Below, one piece after another: positions 31,556 through 40,700 of a stretch of DNA of 64,000 nt. Source of the stretch: Caproicibacterium amylolyticum (GTDB lineage Bacteria; Bacillota; Clostridia; Oscillospirales; Acutalibacteraceae); NCBI RefSeq assembly GCF_014467055.1, contig NZ_CP060696.1, positions 930,001-994,000 on the forward strand, read 5' to 3'. The position numbers were made by a program, and so were the translations under genes. Positions within the stretch are counted from its first letter, which is position 1, and each line of letters opens with the position of its first letter. The notes beneath the pieces were generated by a model that worked only from the letters and a program-made list of their open reading frames with translations, did no database searches and was not told the DNA's origin.

Positions 31556-32362
31556 TCATTTGCACTTATATGCAACGATAGTAACGGTGCCTTTTCCTCG
31601 ATATTTTTTCATATCGTAATTCTGCGGATATGCTTCAATTAATTTTGGCAGCTTTGAATATCCATACGAGCGTACATCAAAATCAGGTTTTATTCTTTTA
31701 ATATAAGTTCCAGCAGAACTAACATTTACATATTCATCATCATCTTGATATGTTTCCCACGCTTTTCGAAGAAGTGTGTGTACTATTTGTAAGTCAGTAC
31801 TAGAATTTGCGTAGGTGTTCGCACTTTCTCCGCCATCATGAGAATCCATAGGTGCAGTAGCAATCATACCCGCAGGTTTCTCTGTCGATATACCTTGAGC
31901 AACGTTTTCATATTTGGATGATTGTGAAATATCTAAATTCTCTAAAAACACAAACTCATCACAGGAATTGCGAAAAGACTCTGGCGTTTTGTGTTCACCA
32001 ACGCCGATTACGTATACTCCAGATTCATGCAACTTAATAGATAGGGGTGTATAATCACTGTCACTTGACACAATGACAAAGCCGTCATAAATTTTACTAT
32101 TTAAAAGCTCTATGGCATCAATGACTAATGCCATATCAGTAGCATTTTTTCCGGCTACATAATCGAATTGTTGCTCAGCCTTTATTGCCAACCGTTTTAT
32201 TTCATCTTCCCAGTTTTTGAGACTCTCCTTTTTCCAATTCCCATAGGCGCGTTTTACAACAATTCTGCCGTGCGTTGAAACATCCTGAAGTACTAATTCG
32301 AGCTTTTTTAACTGTGTGTTGTCCGCGTCAATTAGTACAACTATTTTTTCCAATGTAGTCAT
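31556..32362 (-). CDS. NYN-domain RNase with C-terminal OST-HTH/LOTUS domain
   Basis: The 268-residue protein is of the LabA/DUF88 type. Residues 1-145 form a PIN-like NYN nuclease with acidic residues in VLIDADN (Asp12, Asp14), NATDMAL (Asp76) and VSSDSDYTPL (Asp101, Asp103). A low-complexity linker follows (about 150-190). Then a LOTUS-like domain (about 190-262) includes TYIKRIKPDFDVRSYGYSKLPKLIEA. Such proteins are predicted to bind and cut RNA. The gene is monocistronic among defence-type cargo, so a role in defence or RNA control is possible. Confidence 0.82.
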   Translation of the reverse strand: MTTLEKIVVLIDADNTQLKKLELVLQDVSTHGRIVVKRAYGNWKKESLKNWEDEIKRLAIKAEQQFDYVAGKNATDMALVIDAIELLNSKIYDGFVIVSSDSDYTPLSIKLHESGVYVIGVGEHKTPESFRNSCDEFVFLENLDISQSSKYENVAQGISTEKPAGMIATAPMDSHDGGESANTYANSSTDLQIVHTLLRKAWETYQDDDEYVNVSSAGTYIKRIKPDFDVRSYGYSKLPKLIEAYPQNYDMKKYRGKGTVTIVAYKCK

Positions 32363-32424
32363 ATTGCCCTCCTTTTAATTCATCGATTTATTATGTCACA
32401 ATTTAGTTTCCAATTTTGTAATGA

Positions 32425-33318
32425 TCAAGCATTTTTGTAACACAACTGTCTAAATTGATTCAATCCAAACCTTGCCTCATAGGGCGTTCGATAATCGTTG
32501 TACGAGTGTGGGCGAATCTGATTGTACCAAACATAAGCGTATTCTGAAACGGCATATGTCAATTCTTCATCGGTTCGGAAATTGAAGCGATTGATTAGTT
32601 CGGCCTTAAAAGTATTATAATAACGTTCCATCGGAGCATTGTCATAAGGACACCCCGCAGCGCTCATGCTCTGCACGATACCGTGTTTCTGACAATAACG
32701 GATAAATTGAATGGAAGTGAACTGGCTTCCCTGATCGGAATGCAATATCAAATTTTGGGGCTTCTTTTTCTGGGAATGAAGGGCTTTTTTGAGAGTCCTG
32801 ATTGCTAAACCACTCGTAATCCATTTGCCGGTTTTACTTGCGACCACGCTGCGGTCGTATAAATCAATAATGGTACAGCTGTAACGCATGGAACCGTTCG
32901 TAAGAAAAACATATGTAAAGTCTGTACACCAGACTTGATTGGCTTTGTCGGCCACAAAGTTGCGGTTTAACAGGTTTGGAAAGATTTTGTGGGCGTGTCC
33001 TTTTTTGTACCCAGGCCGCTTACGGCGGCAGACACACTGCAGATGAAGCTCTTTGTTCATATATTTGTGAACCGTAGTTTTGCTCAAAAATATGTGTTCT
33101 CTTGCAAGAAAAACACGCATGCCCCTATGACCAAGGATTCCGCCAAATTCATGATAGATATCCTTTATTTTGCGGTAAATCTCGTTTTTTCTGGCATAAT
33201 AGCTGGCTTTGGCTTGCTTTAAATAATTGTAGTATGCGTTTGGATAAATTCCCACTCGCTTTAACAGCCAACGAATCCCGAATTTTCTTTGATGTTTCTC
33301 GATAAATCGATATACCAC
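32425..33318 (-). CDS. IS3-family transposase OrfB (DDE integrase)
   Basis: The 297-residue protein has the IS150-type order: HTH_21-like YYNYLKQAKASYYARKNEI, then an rve core with DFTYVFLTNG, LHSDQGSQFTS and the Glu region PMERYYNTFKAELI. It is expressed by -1 frameshifting from orfA. The stop codon (32425-32427) lies just outside the left inverted repeat, so the host DNA supplies it. Confidence 0.92.
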   Translation of the reverse strand: MVYRFIEKHQRKFGIRWLLKRVGIYPNAYYNYLKQAKASYYARKNEIYRKIKDIYHEFGGILGHRGMRVFLAREHIFLSKTTVHKYMNKELHLQCVCRRKRPGYKKGHAHKIFPNLLNRNFVADKANQVWCTDFTYVFLTNGSMRYSCTIIDLYDRSVVASKTGKWITSGLAIRTLKKALHSQKKKPQNLILHSDQGSQFTSIQFIRYCQKHGIVQSMSAAGCPYDNAPMERYYNTFKAELINRFNFRTDEELTYAVSEYAYVWYNQIRPHSYNDYRTPYEARFGLNQFRQLCYKNA

Positions 33319-33651
33319 TAATTGATTTCCTTCTCGAAGAATGCCGCTGCTTTTTTTAGAAAGTCATTTTCCTTTTCAGATTCTGCAAGCTTTTGGCGAA
33401 GTTGCCTGACTTCCTGCATTAATTCATTTTCGGTTTTTGTGGCATCATTTGTTTGGCATTCTTCACGGTAAGCACGAATCCAGTTTGAAACAGTGGCGTG
33501 ACAGATTCCATATTCGGCAGCAAGACTGGTTATTGTGCGGCCATCCTGGATATGTAGTTTTACAACCTTCTTCTTTGTTTCCTCAGTAATCTTTTGCATA
33601 GCGTTCTCCTTTTCTAATAGATATTGTAATCCATTAGGCAGGAGTGTTACA
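32436..33651 (-). mobile_element. IS3-family insertion sequence (IS150-like), about 1.2 kb
   Basis: Terminal inverted repeats TGTAACACAACTGTCTAA (32436-32453) and TTAGGCAGGAGTGTTACA (33634-33651) match at about 15 of 18 positions and have TG..CA ends. They enclose orfA and orfB. No matching target duplication is seen (TTTT left, AGTT right). Confidence 0.85.
33318..33599 (-). CDS. IS3-family transposase OrfA (HTH protein)
   Basis: The 93-residue protein has a helix-turn-helix (TITSLAAEYGICHATVSNWI) and a leucine-zipper-like C-terminus (ENELMQEVRQLRQKLAESEKE). A run of seven A (33351-33357, minus strand) in the codons for LKKA gives a classical -1 slip. The shifted frame stays open into OrfB, giving KKSSGILREGNQLVVYR across the joint. 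Confidence 0.92.
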   Translation of the reverse strand: MQKITEETKKKVVKLHIQDGRTITSLAAEYGICHATVSNWIRAYREECQTNDATKTENELMQEVRQLRQKLAESEKENDFLKKAAAFFEKEIN

Positions 33652-33719
33652 AGTTCACTATACCACTACATAATGTTTATTTTAATAAATGCCCTGTTAG
33701 ACTGCTATTTATAGACGAC

Positions 33720-34769
33720 TTAATGTAAATATTCACTAACAATTTTAACAAATTCACTGATGTCCATAAAATAATTTGGATACGCAGCTTTTACGGTATT
33801 AAAGGAAGCTGTGCGAACAAGAACGACATCTATAGGTTTTCCTTCAGTTTCTTTCTCAAGATTGTTGTAAGCTAAGTTTGCTTGTTCTGCTTCGCTGGGT
33901 TTAAAGTAAGAAATTCTTAACCTTCGTATTTCGTAATTTAGGCGAAGTATGTAATAGCCCTTTTTGTCTAGTTTCTTTTCTGCTTCATGATCGATTGCTA
34001 CACATATTGCACTTAGCATTTCCAATATATGAAAATCATCGTTTATTTGTTCAACTTCAGAAATTAGTTCTTTCTCATCTTCAATAGTTCCGGGAACAAC
34101 TGGACAATGTTCTTTTATAGCAAATAATGACGAAATCAATACGAAAAATCTTTTTATATCATTAGATCCTTTTCCTGCCTTTAACGCTTGATGTGTAAAT
34201 AAGCCCATCGTCTCCAATGCTGTGGCCCAAATATGTTGCAAATGTGTACGGAATTGCAATTCGATTAACATATTATTATTATAAATGTCCAGTCCACTAG
34301 TGTCGCTTTGAAATTTATAAATTAAATGAAGTGATCTGTAACCAGATGTTTTGGGGTTTCTAATATAATCATGTTCTCGCTTAAATATATGGCGAATTCG
34401 AGAATTCCTTAATTTTTCACTATAAGTATATACTTCGCTTAGCGTTGGAAATACAATTCTACACCCTCCAAGATCTTGCATCCTCGACAGCTTCATCCCT
34501 TGTTCTCTTTTAAGTTTATCAACAATTGAGTCCAACCGCTTCAAGCGTTCAGCAACAATTATATCATTACGTTTTTTTGCGATTCTACGTAGATTCATAT
34601 AAAAGACATGAAGGGGGTACGCATGTGACGCGCGCCAATTGTCAATGATATCTGTGGCATTCGATATTTCGGCACTTGTTGCATCACTTTTTCGCATAAT
34701 ATCTCCAGCTGCATTGATTTCGCTTTTCTTATATAATGGTATTTTCCATCGAGGCTGACTAATATTCAA
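33720..34769 (-). CDS. RelA/SpoT-domain (alarmone synthetase-like) protein
   Basis: The 349-residue protein has a complete nucleotidyltransferase pattern: SRMQDLGGCRIVF (Arg96, Asp99, Arg104), HDYIRNPKTSGYRSLHLIY (Tyr144, Arg145, His148) and LIELQFRTHLQHIWA (Glu170, Gln172, Arg174, His179). It lacks the HD hydrolase, TGS and ACT domains of housekeeping Rel. A long C-terminal part of about 160 residues follows. Known relatives on mobile elements include toxic alarmone synthetases (ToxSAS) and the anti-phage CapRel group. No separate antitoxin gene is visible. The start is TTG 34769, with GAGAAGGGAG before it. Confidence 0.8.
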   Translation of the reverse strand: MNISQPRWKIPLYKKSEINAAGDIMRKSDATSAEISNATDIIDNWRASHAYPLHVFYMNLRRIAKKRNDIIVAERLKRLDSIVDKLKREQGMKLSRMQDLGGCRIVFPTLSEVYTYSEKLRNSRIRHIFKREHDYIRNPKTSGYRSLHLIYKFQSDTSGLDIYNNNMLIELQFRTHLQHIWATALETMGLFTHQALKAGKGSNDIKRFFVLISSLFAIKEHCPVVPGTIEDEKELISEVEQINDDFHILEMLSAICVAIDHEAEKKLDKKGYYILRLNYEIRRLRISYFKPSEAEQANLAYNNLEKETEGKPIDVVLVRTASFNTVKAAYPNYFMDISEFVKIVSEYLH

Positions 34770-35136
34770 TTGGGTTCTCCCTTCTCAAAAACCGCATACC
34801 GAGATTTTTGTTTTATGAAAAAATCATTATGATTTATATTATTTTGCATGTGGTGAACTTCCTGTTATTGCTATAAACCTGCTGCTGACCGAATTTCCTA
34901 TAATTGCTATAATTTGAAATGCAGAGTCCAAAGCTCGGCATTGTGAAAAGCGCCACGAAGTGTCAAATAGTTCCTTGAAAAAACTATCTTCATTTATCAT
35001 ATACCGAAAGAAGTAAAAATGGAATATCTATACATAATAAACTTGTAAAAATTAACTGTAAATGTCGTACTATGTTCATACGGACATGTTTTTGCTTTTT
35101 GAAGCAAGAAAAACGCAACACAAATGTCATGAAAAT
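34770..35136. other. AT-rich intergenic region with an 18-bp direct repeat
   Basis: No gene seen. TTCCTGTTATTGCTATAA (34859-34876) and TTCCTATAATTGCTATAA (34895-34912) match at 16 of 18 bases, 36 bases apart, upstream of the RelA/SpoT-domain gene and downstream of a replication-initiator-like gene. They could be operators or short iterons. Confidence 0.35.
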
Positions 35137-36030
35137 TCATACTTTCCCATCGGTATTCAAAATTTTCGATAGCCAGTTGCGCCCTCTCTCAATAAACTTC
35201 GTTTTCCATTCAGGTTCTTTCTTTAAGGTTTTATTCTTTAGGGAAAGTGTTCTTGGGGTGACAACTGTGAAACCCTCCCCCGTGACAGAATCAGGTGAAA
35301 TGGGGGAGTAGCATAGTGTGCGGTTTAACAAAAATGCAAACAGTAGCTTTGCTGCAGCAAGCTTCGGTCGACGAGCAAAGGGAAGGATTGTGTATAGATT
35401 GGATGCAGTGCCGTTGTCGCCGGTGATGGAATTGCGCGTCTGTGCCTGTATGCCCAGCAATCCCTTGTTGGCCAGCTTTTTTATGCAGCGATAAACTGTG
35501 GCTGTGCTGATTTCACAGCCAGCAGCGATTTCTCTTTTGGACAGAAAGCAGCTGCAGCCTTTTCCTGCACGGAGAGTTATGTAGTTGTACACTCTCAGTT
35601 CGCTGCCAGTAAGTTCAGAAAAATCAGCAGACTGCGCCCGGTACAGAATGTTTTTATCCACACAGCCTTTAGAGCCGTCTTTTGCTTCCTCACTAAAGTT
35701 ACCCGCAGTAGTGCCGTTTGTTCCTTGTAGACTGATTTGCGGGTCGTCAATGACGGTGTACAGGTTTTCTTTTTGCCGGATAGCGTTGTCACCGACAAAG
35801 AACGCAAATTGAAACTTGCGTTTCAGTAGGCCCGCAGCGCATAGGTCATTGACAGCGCGGACAACGCTGCGCACGCTGATGCCGCATTTTACCGCAATCG
35901 TCTTGCGCTTTGGAAAGCAGGTGCGTGTTTTGTAGTCCGCGCAGGTCTGCAGATAGGACAGTACCTTGTAGGCCATGCTGCTGATGGTTACCTGGTAGGC
36001 GGCGGTAGAAGCTATGTAATATTTCTGCAT
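35137..36030 (-). CDS. Winged-helix protein with two HTH domains (replication-initiator-like)
   Basis: The 297-residue protein has two similar winged-helix segments: residues about 10-75 (KVLSYLQTCAD ... TIAVKCGISVRSVVRAVNDL) and about 155-220 (SELRVYNYITLRAG ... REIAAGCEISTATVYRCIKKL). This resembles HTH_36 proteins and N-terminal parts of plasmid RepA-type initiators. A DNA-binding role in replication or control of the element is likely but not proven. ATG 36030 is preferred because GGAGGA lies 5-6 nt upstream; the frame extends 12 codons further. Confidence 0.65.
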   Translation of the reverse strand: MQKYYIASTAAYQVTISSMAYKVLSYLQTCADYKTRTCFPKRKTIAVKCGISVRSVVRAVNDLCAAGLLKRKFQFAFFVGDNAIRQKENLYTVIDDPQISLQGTNGTTAGNFSEEAKDGSKGCVDKNILYRAQSADFSELTGSELRVYNYITLRAGKGCSCFLSKREIAAGCEISTATVYRCIKKLANKGLLGIQAQTRNSITGDNGTASNLYTILPFARRPKLAAAKLLFAFLLNRTLCYSPISPDSVTGEGFTVVTPRTLSLKNKTLKKEPEWKTKFIERGRNWLSKILNTDGKV

Positions 36031-36071
36031 AATAAATCCTCCATAATAATTTGAAATGATTGACAAATAGA

Positions 36072-36123
36072 GAAATACCGCCTATACTGAATTTGTTTAA
36101 GGGTTCAGTATGGGCGGTATTTC
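36072..36123. other. Long hairpin between the HTH and AbrB-like genes
   Basis: GAAATACCGCCTATACTGA (36072-36090) pairs with TCAGTATGGGCGGTATTTC (36105-36123) with one G-T. A second terminator-like hairpin, AAGCGCAGG/CCTGTGCTT plus T-run, follows on the plus strand near 36137-36166. They may separate transcripts of the two genes. Confidence 0.55.
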
Positions 36124-36218
36124 CGTTCAAACGAAAGCGCAGGTTTTACGGCCTGTGCTTTTTTATATTTCTGTGTAAAAAGGTGCTGCTCTTGCCTGGT
36201 AATAAAAAATCATTAGTT

Positions 36219-36410
36219 TCACTCCTTGCTCTGTGCCGGACGCACCAGCAGCCCTTCGTTTGTTCCAATTATTTCAACCAATGTGTTACTTCTCAGTTGA
36301 AACATTTTGCGAAACTCGGATGGGATTATCAATCGGCACTGCGTATCTAAATGCCGGGCGACACCGACAGCTTTTACGTGAATGACTCCTCCAATATCTG
36401 TACTTTCCAT
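36219..36410 (-). CDS. AbrB/SpoVT-type DNA-binding protein
   Basis: The 63-residue protein contains VARHLDTQCRLIIPSEFRKMFQLRSNTLVEI, the swapped-hairpin AbrB fold that forms a DNA-binding dimer. Proteins of this kind act as transition-state-like regulators or antitoxins. AAGGAA precedes the ATG by 7 nt. It follows the TOPRIM gene in the same direction, so it is probably the next gene of that transcript. Confidence 0.82.
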   Translation of the reverse strand: MESTDIGGVIHVKAVGVARHLDTQCRLIIPSEFRKMFQLRSNTLVEIIGTNEGLLVRPAQSKE

Positions 36411-36428
36411 ATTGTGATTCCTTTCATA

Positions 36429-37667
36429 TTATAAAGACGGCCCGCCACGCTGCTGTGTGTGATGAATCACCGGTGCAGAGCGGGCGGGCTGCAGCTGCTG
36501 CGTAATGGCAGCAAGATTATTTCGGTAGTTTACCAGGACATCGTTCCAGTCGTTCAGGTTGGGCTTGTGGACGGATATGTGATACTTGCTTCCAAGTTCC
36601 TGACGAATACGGTCGGTTGCAAGCTGTCCGGCTGCAACATTGTGGCCATTTTCAGCAGTGTCCATATTCAATCCTGTGATGATGCTTTGTATTTGTGGGT
36701 GGTCTTGCAGAAATTGCTTGAGCGCATATGATGTACTGACCCCGCCGAGGGAAATCATCGGGCAGCTGACGCGCGGACTGTGCAGTTCCTTGCACATTGA
36801 CCAATAACTCATGGCTTCAATCGGACTTTCAAAAACGCAGACAGTATTACTGTTTGCGTTTTCGTTTATCGTAAAGCCGTATTCTTTGTGTGAACCGGTT
36901 ACGTCCACTTTATACTTGCCGGCCATGGCGCGCAGGGAAGCATAATAAGGCTGCTTTTGCGGGGTGTACCCAACCATAACTACATTCTGATAAGCAAGTG
37001 TCTGCTTGGAACGTACAAAATCATGCACAATGTGGGCTGGGATAGCAGAAACAATGTGTGCACCCTCCAGATTGCGGTTGTACAGCGTTATTTTCTGTAG
37101 CGGTACATCTTTGAACTTGTCTGCAAAGCGTTCCTTAACGGTGTACCAGGCTTGTCCGTGTCCGTCATAACCTGCAATGTCAAAATGAGCGTATGTAATG
37201 CCTTGATAGATTTTATTTTCTTTTTCCAGCTGACTGACCAGCTCATGGTCGATTCCCCGCGATTTCACTAAATAGGCGAACATTCGGCGGTAATTTGCTG
37301 CTTTCTCCGGCAGAATAAAAGGCTTCGGTTTTTCCAAGTCTTTTACTGACTGCTCGATTGCCTGACGCTTTGGTGCGGGCAGCTCCTGTGCACCGGCAAG
37401 CTCCAAAATTGCGTCCGTGTAGGAATAACCTTCGTACTCAATTAAAAAATCAAGTGCGCGGCCGCTTTTGCCCTGCGAGTTCCAGAACCAGGAGCCATCC
37501 GGTTTAAAAACCATGCTGTCATGTTCTTTCAGGTAATAGGAATTCCCAAGACGAACCAGGTTATAGTTATGTGAAAGCGCATATTCCAGCGCGTTGTTGT
37601 TTCGCAGTGCAGCTTCCTTTTCTTCATCCGTGTAGTACAATTTTCCGGTTTTTCGGCTGACAGCCAT
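36429..37667 (-). CDS. DUF3991/TOPRIM-domain protein (primase-like)
   Basis: The 412-residue protein has an N-terminal module (LRNNNALEYALSHNYNLVRLG, GSWFWNSQGKSGRALDFLI) like DUF3991, which resembles a primase zinc-binding domain without its zinc ligands. The C-terminal half looks like TOPRIM, with VCVFESPIEAMSY (the Glu motif) and IITGLNMDTAENG (the Asp motif). Such proteins are common on Firmicutes conjugative elements and may prime the transferred strand. An ATG with GGAGG lies 24 bases downstream of palindrome copy 7. Confidence 0.75.
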   Translation of the reverse strand: MAVSRKTGKLYYTDEEKEAALRNNNALEYALSHNYNLVRLGNSYYLKEHDSMVFKPDGSWFWNSQGKSGRALDFLIEYEGYSYTDAILELAGAQELPAPKRQAIEQSVKDLEKPKPFILPEKAANYRRMFAYLVKSRGIDHELVSQLEKENKIYQGITYAHFDIAGYDGHGQAWYTVKERFADKFKDVPLQKITLYNRNLEGAHIVSAIPAHIVHDFVRSKQTLAYQNVVMVGYTPQKQPYYASLRAMAGKYKVDVTGSHKEYGFTINENANSNTVCVFESPIEAMSYWSMCKELHSPRVSCPMISLGGVSTSYALKQFLQDHPQIQSIITGLNMDTAENGHNVAAGQLATDRIRQELGSKYHISVHKPNLNDWNDVLVNYRNNLAAITQQLQPARSAPVIHHTQQRGGPSL

Positions 37668-37690
37668 AGCGGTGTCCTCCTTTCAAAGTA

Positions 37691-37709
37691 GTGCGACAAT
37701 TTGTCGCAC
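37691..37709. repeat. ICE palindrome, copy 7 (perfect)
   Basis: GTGCGACAATTTGTCGCAC, between the adhesin stop and the TOPRIM gene start. Confidence 0.88.
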
Positions 37710-37733
37710 CTAAAGCTTATTCATGCTGCAGAA

Positions 37734-37759
37734 CGGACTAAATTAGTCCATTGGAACCA
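37734..37759. repeat. Second palindrome family, copy A
   Basis: GGACTAAATTAGTCC followed by ATTGGAACCA, 26 bases beyond the stop codon of the 1517-residue adhesin. The same arrangement recurs at 60046 beyond the other adhesin. Confidence 0.7.
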
Positions 37760-37784
37760 TCTCCTATAAAAAAGTGGGGAACCC

Positions 37785-40700
37785 TTATTTGCTCTTTTTG
37801 CGGCTGAACAGAACACCAGCAGTGCCGCAGACTGCCATCAGAACAAGTACAATCGCGGGAATGATGCCGCTCTGGCCGGTCTTAGGTACTGTGTAATCAC
37901 TGGGAACCGATGCAGAACTTTCCACAGGTGTTTCTGCTGTTGGCTGGTTATTATTGCTGGCGGCAGGTGCTTTTGTACCGCTGCCGCTTACAGTAGAAGC
38001 AGAAGCTGCAGGTTGCTTCGAACTGCTGGTGCTGATCGGTGTAGCTGTGACCGTTGCAGAAACAGTTGTACTTGGCACGATTGCAAGGGAAGAGTCCACC
38101 TTATATTCCGAGGAATCCTTCGCAATTAGGATATATTGACCAGCATCCAACTGCGGCAAAATGACATAGCCGTTTGCATCTGTGGTTACTTCGGCTACAA
38201 CCTGGTTATTTTCAGAAGAAACGCTGTTGACTATCGTGCCGGATTTGCGTAATGGGATCATAGAACTATTTGCAGCGGGAGAATCAACACGCATTACGAG
38301 TAGAGTGAAATTTTTTAACGGCTGTTGATGGGTATCCACAACCAGCAGCTTTGCATTACCAGTCGGCACGCGGGAGCCTTTGAGCGTAACGCTGGTTGTC
38401 TGACCGTTTGTAATGGTAATGCTGCCCTCCAGCATAACACTGGAATCACCGGAAGAAATGGTGTAAGTGCCGTCCGGCAGATTGGGGACTGTAACCTTAC
38501 CGTCGCTGTCTGTTGTGCCAGTGCCGACGGTCTTACCGGTACTGTCCTTAATGATAACCGGCACATTTGCAAGCGGCTTCCCGCTGTTGTCTGTGGCGGT
38601 GATGTTGGCACTCCCAGTTTTGCTTACGGTGGGGCTGGATGCGGGATGCTTTACCTCAATATCAATCGTTCCGGCAGTGTTGCCGGTGCCAATCGTGACT
38701 TTGCCGGTAATGCTAACAAAGCGCGGGTCATCTACTTTGTAGGTATAATCGCCCGCAGGGATGCCGCTAAAAGTCACATTGCCATTTTCATCTGTTTTTC
38801 CGGTGGCAACTACTTTTCTGTCCTTGTCAATCAGATTGACCGTGACGCCGGAAGCAGGCTTGCCGGTAGACGGATCGGTAATGTGCAGCGTAACATTGCC
38901 GAGAGAAATAACAGGAATGGATGCAGTCTGTTTGCTGCCGTCTGTGACCGTAACGGATTTTGTCTTGTCGCCGTCTAACTTGAAGCGCGGGTCATCGACC
39001 GCATAGGTGTATGTGCCGATTGGAACGTTGGTAAACGTCACGTTGCCGTCTTTATCCGTCTTGCCGGTGGCAGCAATGTTATCGTCCTTGTCGATCAGGT
39101 TCACCTTGACGTCAGCGGCAGACTTGCCGGTTGTCGGGTCAGTGATGTGCAAGGTAACATCACCTGCATACTGGCTGGACTTCATGACAACTTTCACTGC
39201 CTGTCCCTGCGTGGTAATAGAAACCGGATACTGTGTTGTATTTGCGTGATAATTAGTAATTGGTGTTTCTTCGGTCAGCGTGTAGGGGCTGGCCGGGCCG
39301 GTCAGGTTCGGAATTGTCAGGGACGTGCCGTTATCTGCAGGTGCGCCGCTATAAACCACCTTGCCGGATTTGTCTTTGAGCTGCACCTTGGCAACCGGCA
39401 GCGCTTTGTTGGACTGCGCATCAACATGCGTGATTTCCAGTGTACCGACAAGCATTGCCGCCTTGACCGGAGCCGGAGCAGTATTCTGCTGGTCTTTCAC
39501 AGTCACGGCCACATTGCCGTTTTCATAACCGGGGAGCTGCACGGTATAGTCGCCGGTGAAAACATCTTTAAATGTAATTTTGCCGTTGGAATCTGTGGTG
39601 CCTGTGGCAACGACATTTCCGTCCTTATCAACTAAATTAACAGTTGCACCGACAATGGGCTTGCCGTCCTTGTCAGTAGCGGTATATGTAATATCGCCCA
39701 TCATGGGGATGCTGTGCATTTCTACATTTGCGGTCTGGCCGTCAGCTGTCAGATTAGCGGTGTATGCTGCTGCATCGGTACGATAGTTTGCAAGAGCAGC
39801 CGTTTCTTTGACGGTAAACGGAGCGTCAGGAACACGCAGACTCGGCACAGTCAAAGAAGTGCTGGTAGAGCTGCCGGTGTACACAACCTTGCCGTTTCTG
39901 TCAGTGACAGAAATCGGTGCAATTGCAATCAGCTTGTTGCGCTTGGTGTCCAGATGTGTAATCGCTGCGCTGCCCTTAAATGGCCGTGCGGTAAATGCAA
40001 CACTACTGGTTTTGCCAATTTCAACAGCAATACCGGTCTGTGCTGCAGAAGCTGAATAGCCGGTTGCCGGGGTAATAACCTGTGCGGAATAGGTGCCGGG
40101 TTTCAAGTTTGGCAGTAAAACAGTGCCGTCAGAACCAGTTGTAGCCCGTGCGTCTTCGTTACCAGTGGAATCCTTTGCAACAACGACCACACCGGAAACC
40201 GGCTGGCCGGTGTCGCTGTCAGTAACTTTTGCCCTGATTTTGCCGACCTGCGCCCACTGGGCATATAAAGTAACCGGATTCCAGCCGTCTGCAATTTCAT
40301 CTGCATCCATTGCATTGCCGCTGTCGTCTTTCCAGCCGACAAGAACATAATTGGGGCGGGTAAGTTCCGGCAGAGAAGCACTGTACGGCTTTCCTGGTGT
40401 TACCCAGCAGTCCTCTTTTACCAAGTCATCACTGCTGCCATCATTGCGGTGAAGAATGACAGCGTACTGAACAATACCGGTTGTGCCGTTGCTGTTGGAA
40501 AGATTGTCAATCGTACCACTGCCGACCGTGCCAATCTGGCCTTTGTTGCGAATCGTACCGTTGTTGAGAATCTTGCCGTAAATATTTATCATTGCAGAAG
40601 TTGTCAGCTTGACGCCCTGTGCAACTTTGAATTCTTTGCCTTTTTCAACGGTCAGCGTGTTATTGGCAGGAAATTCAGTATCCTGTACAATCGTTGGTGT

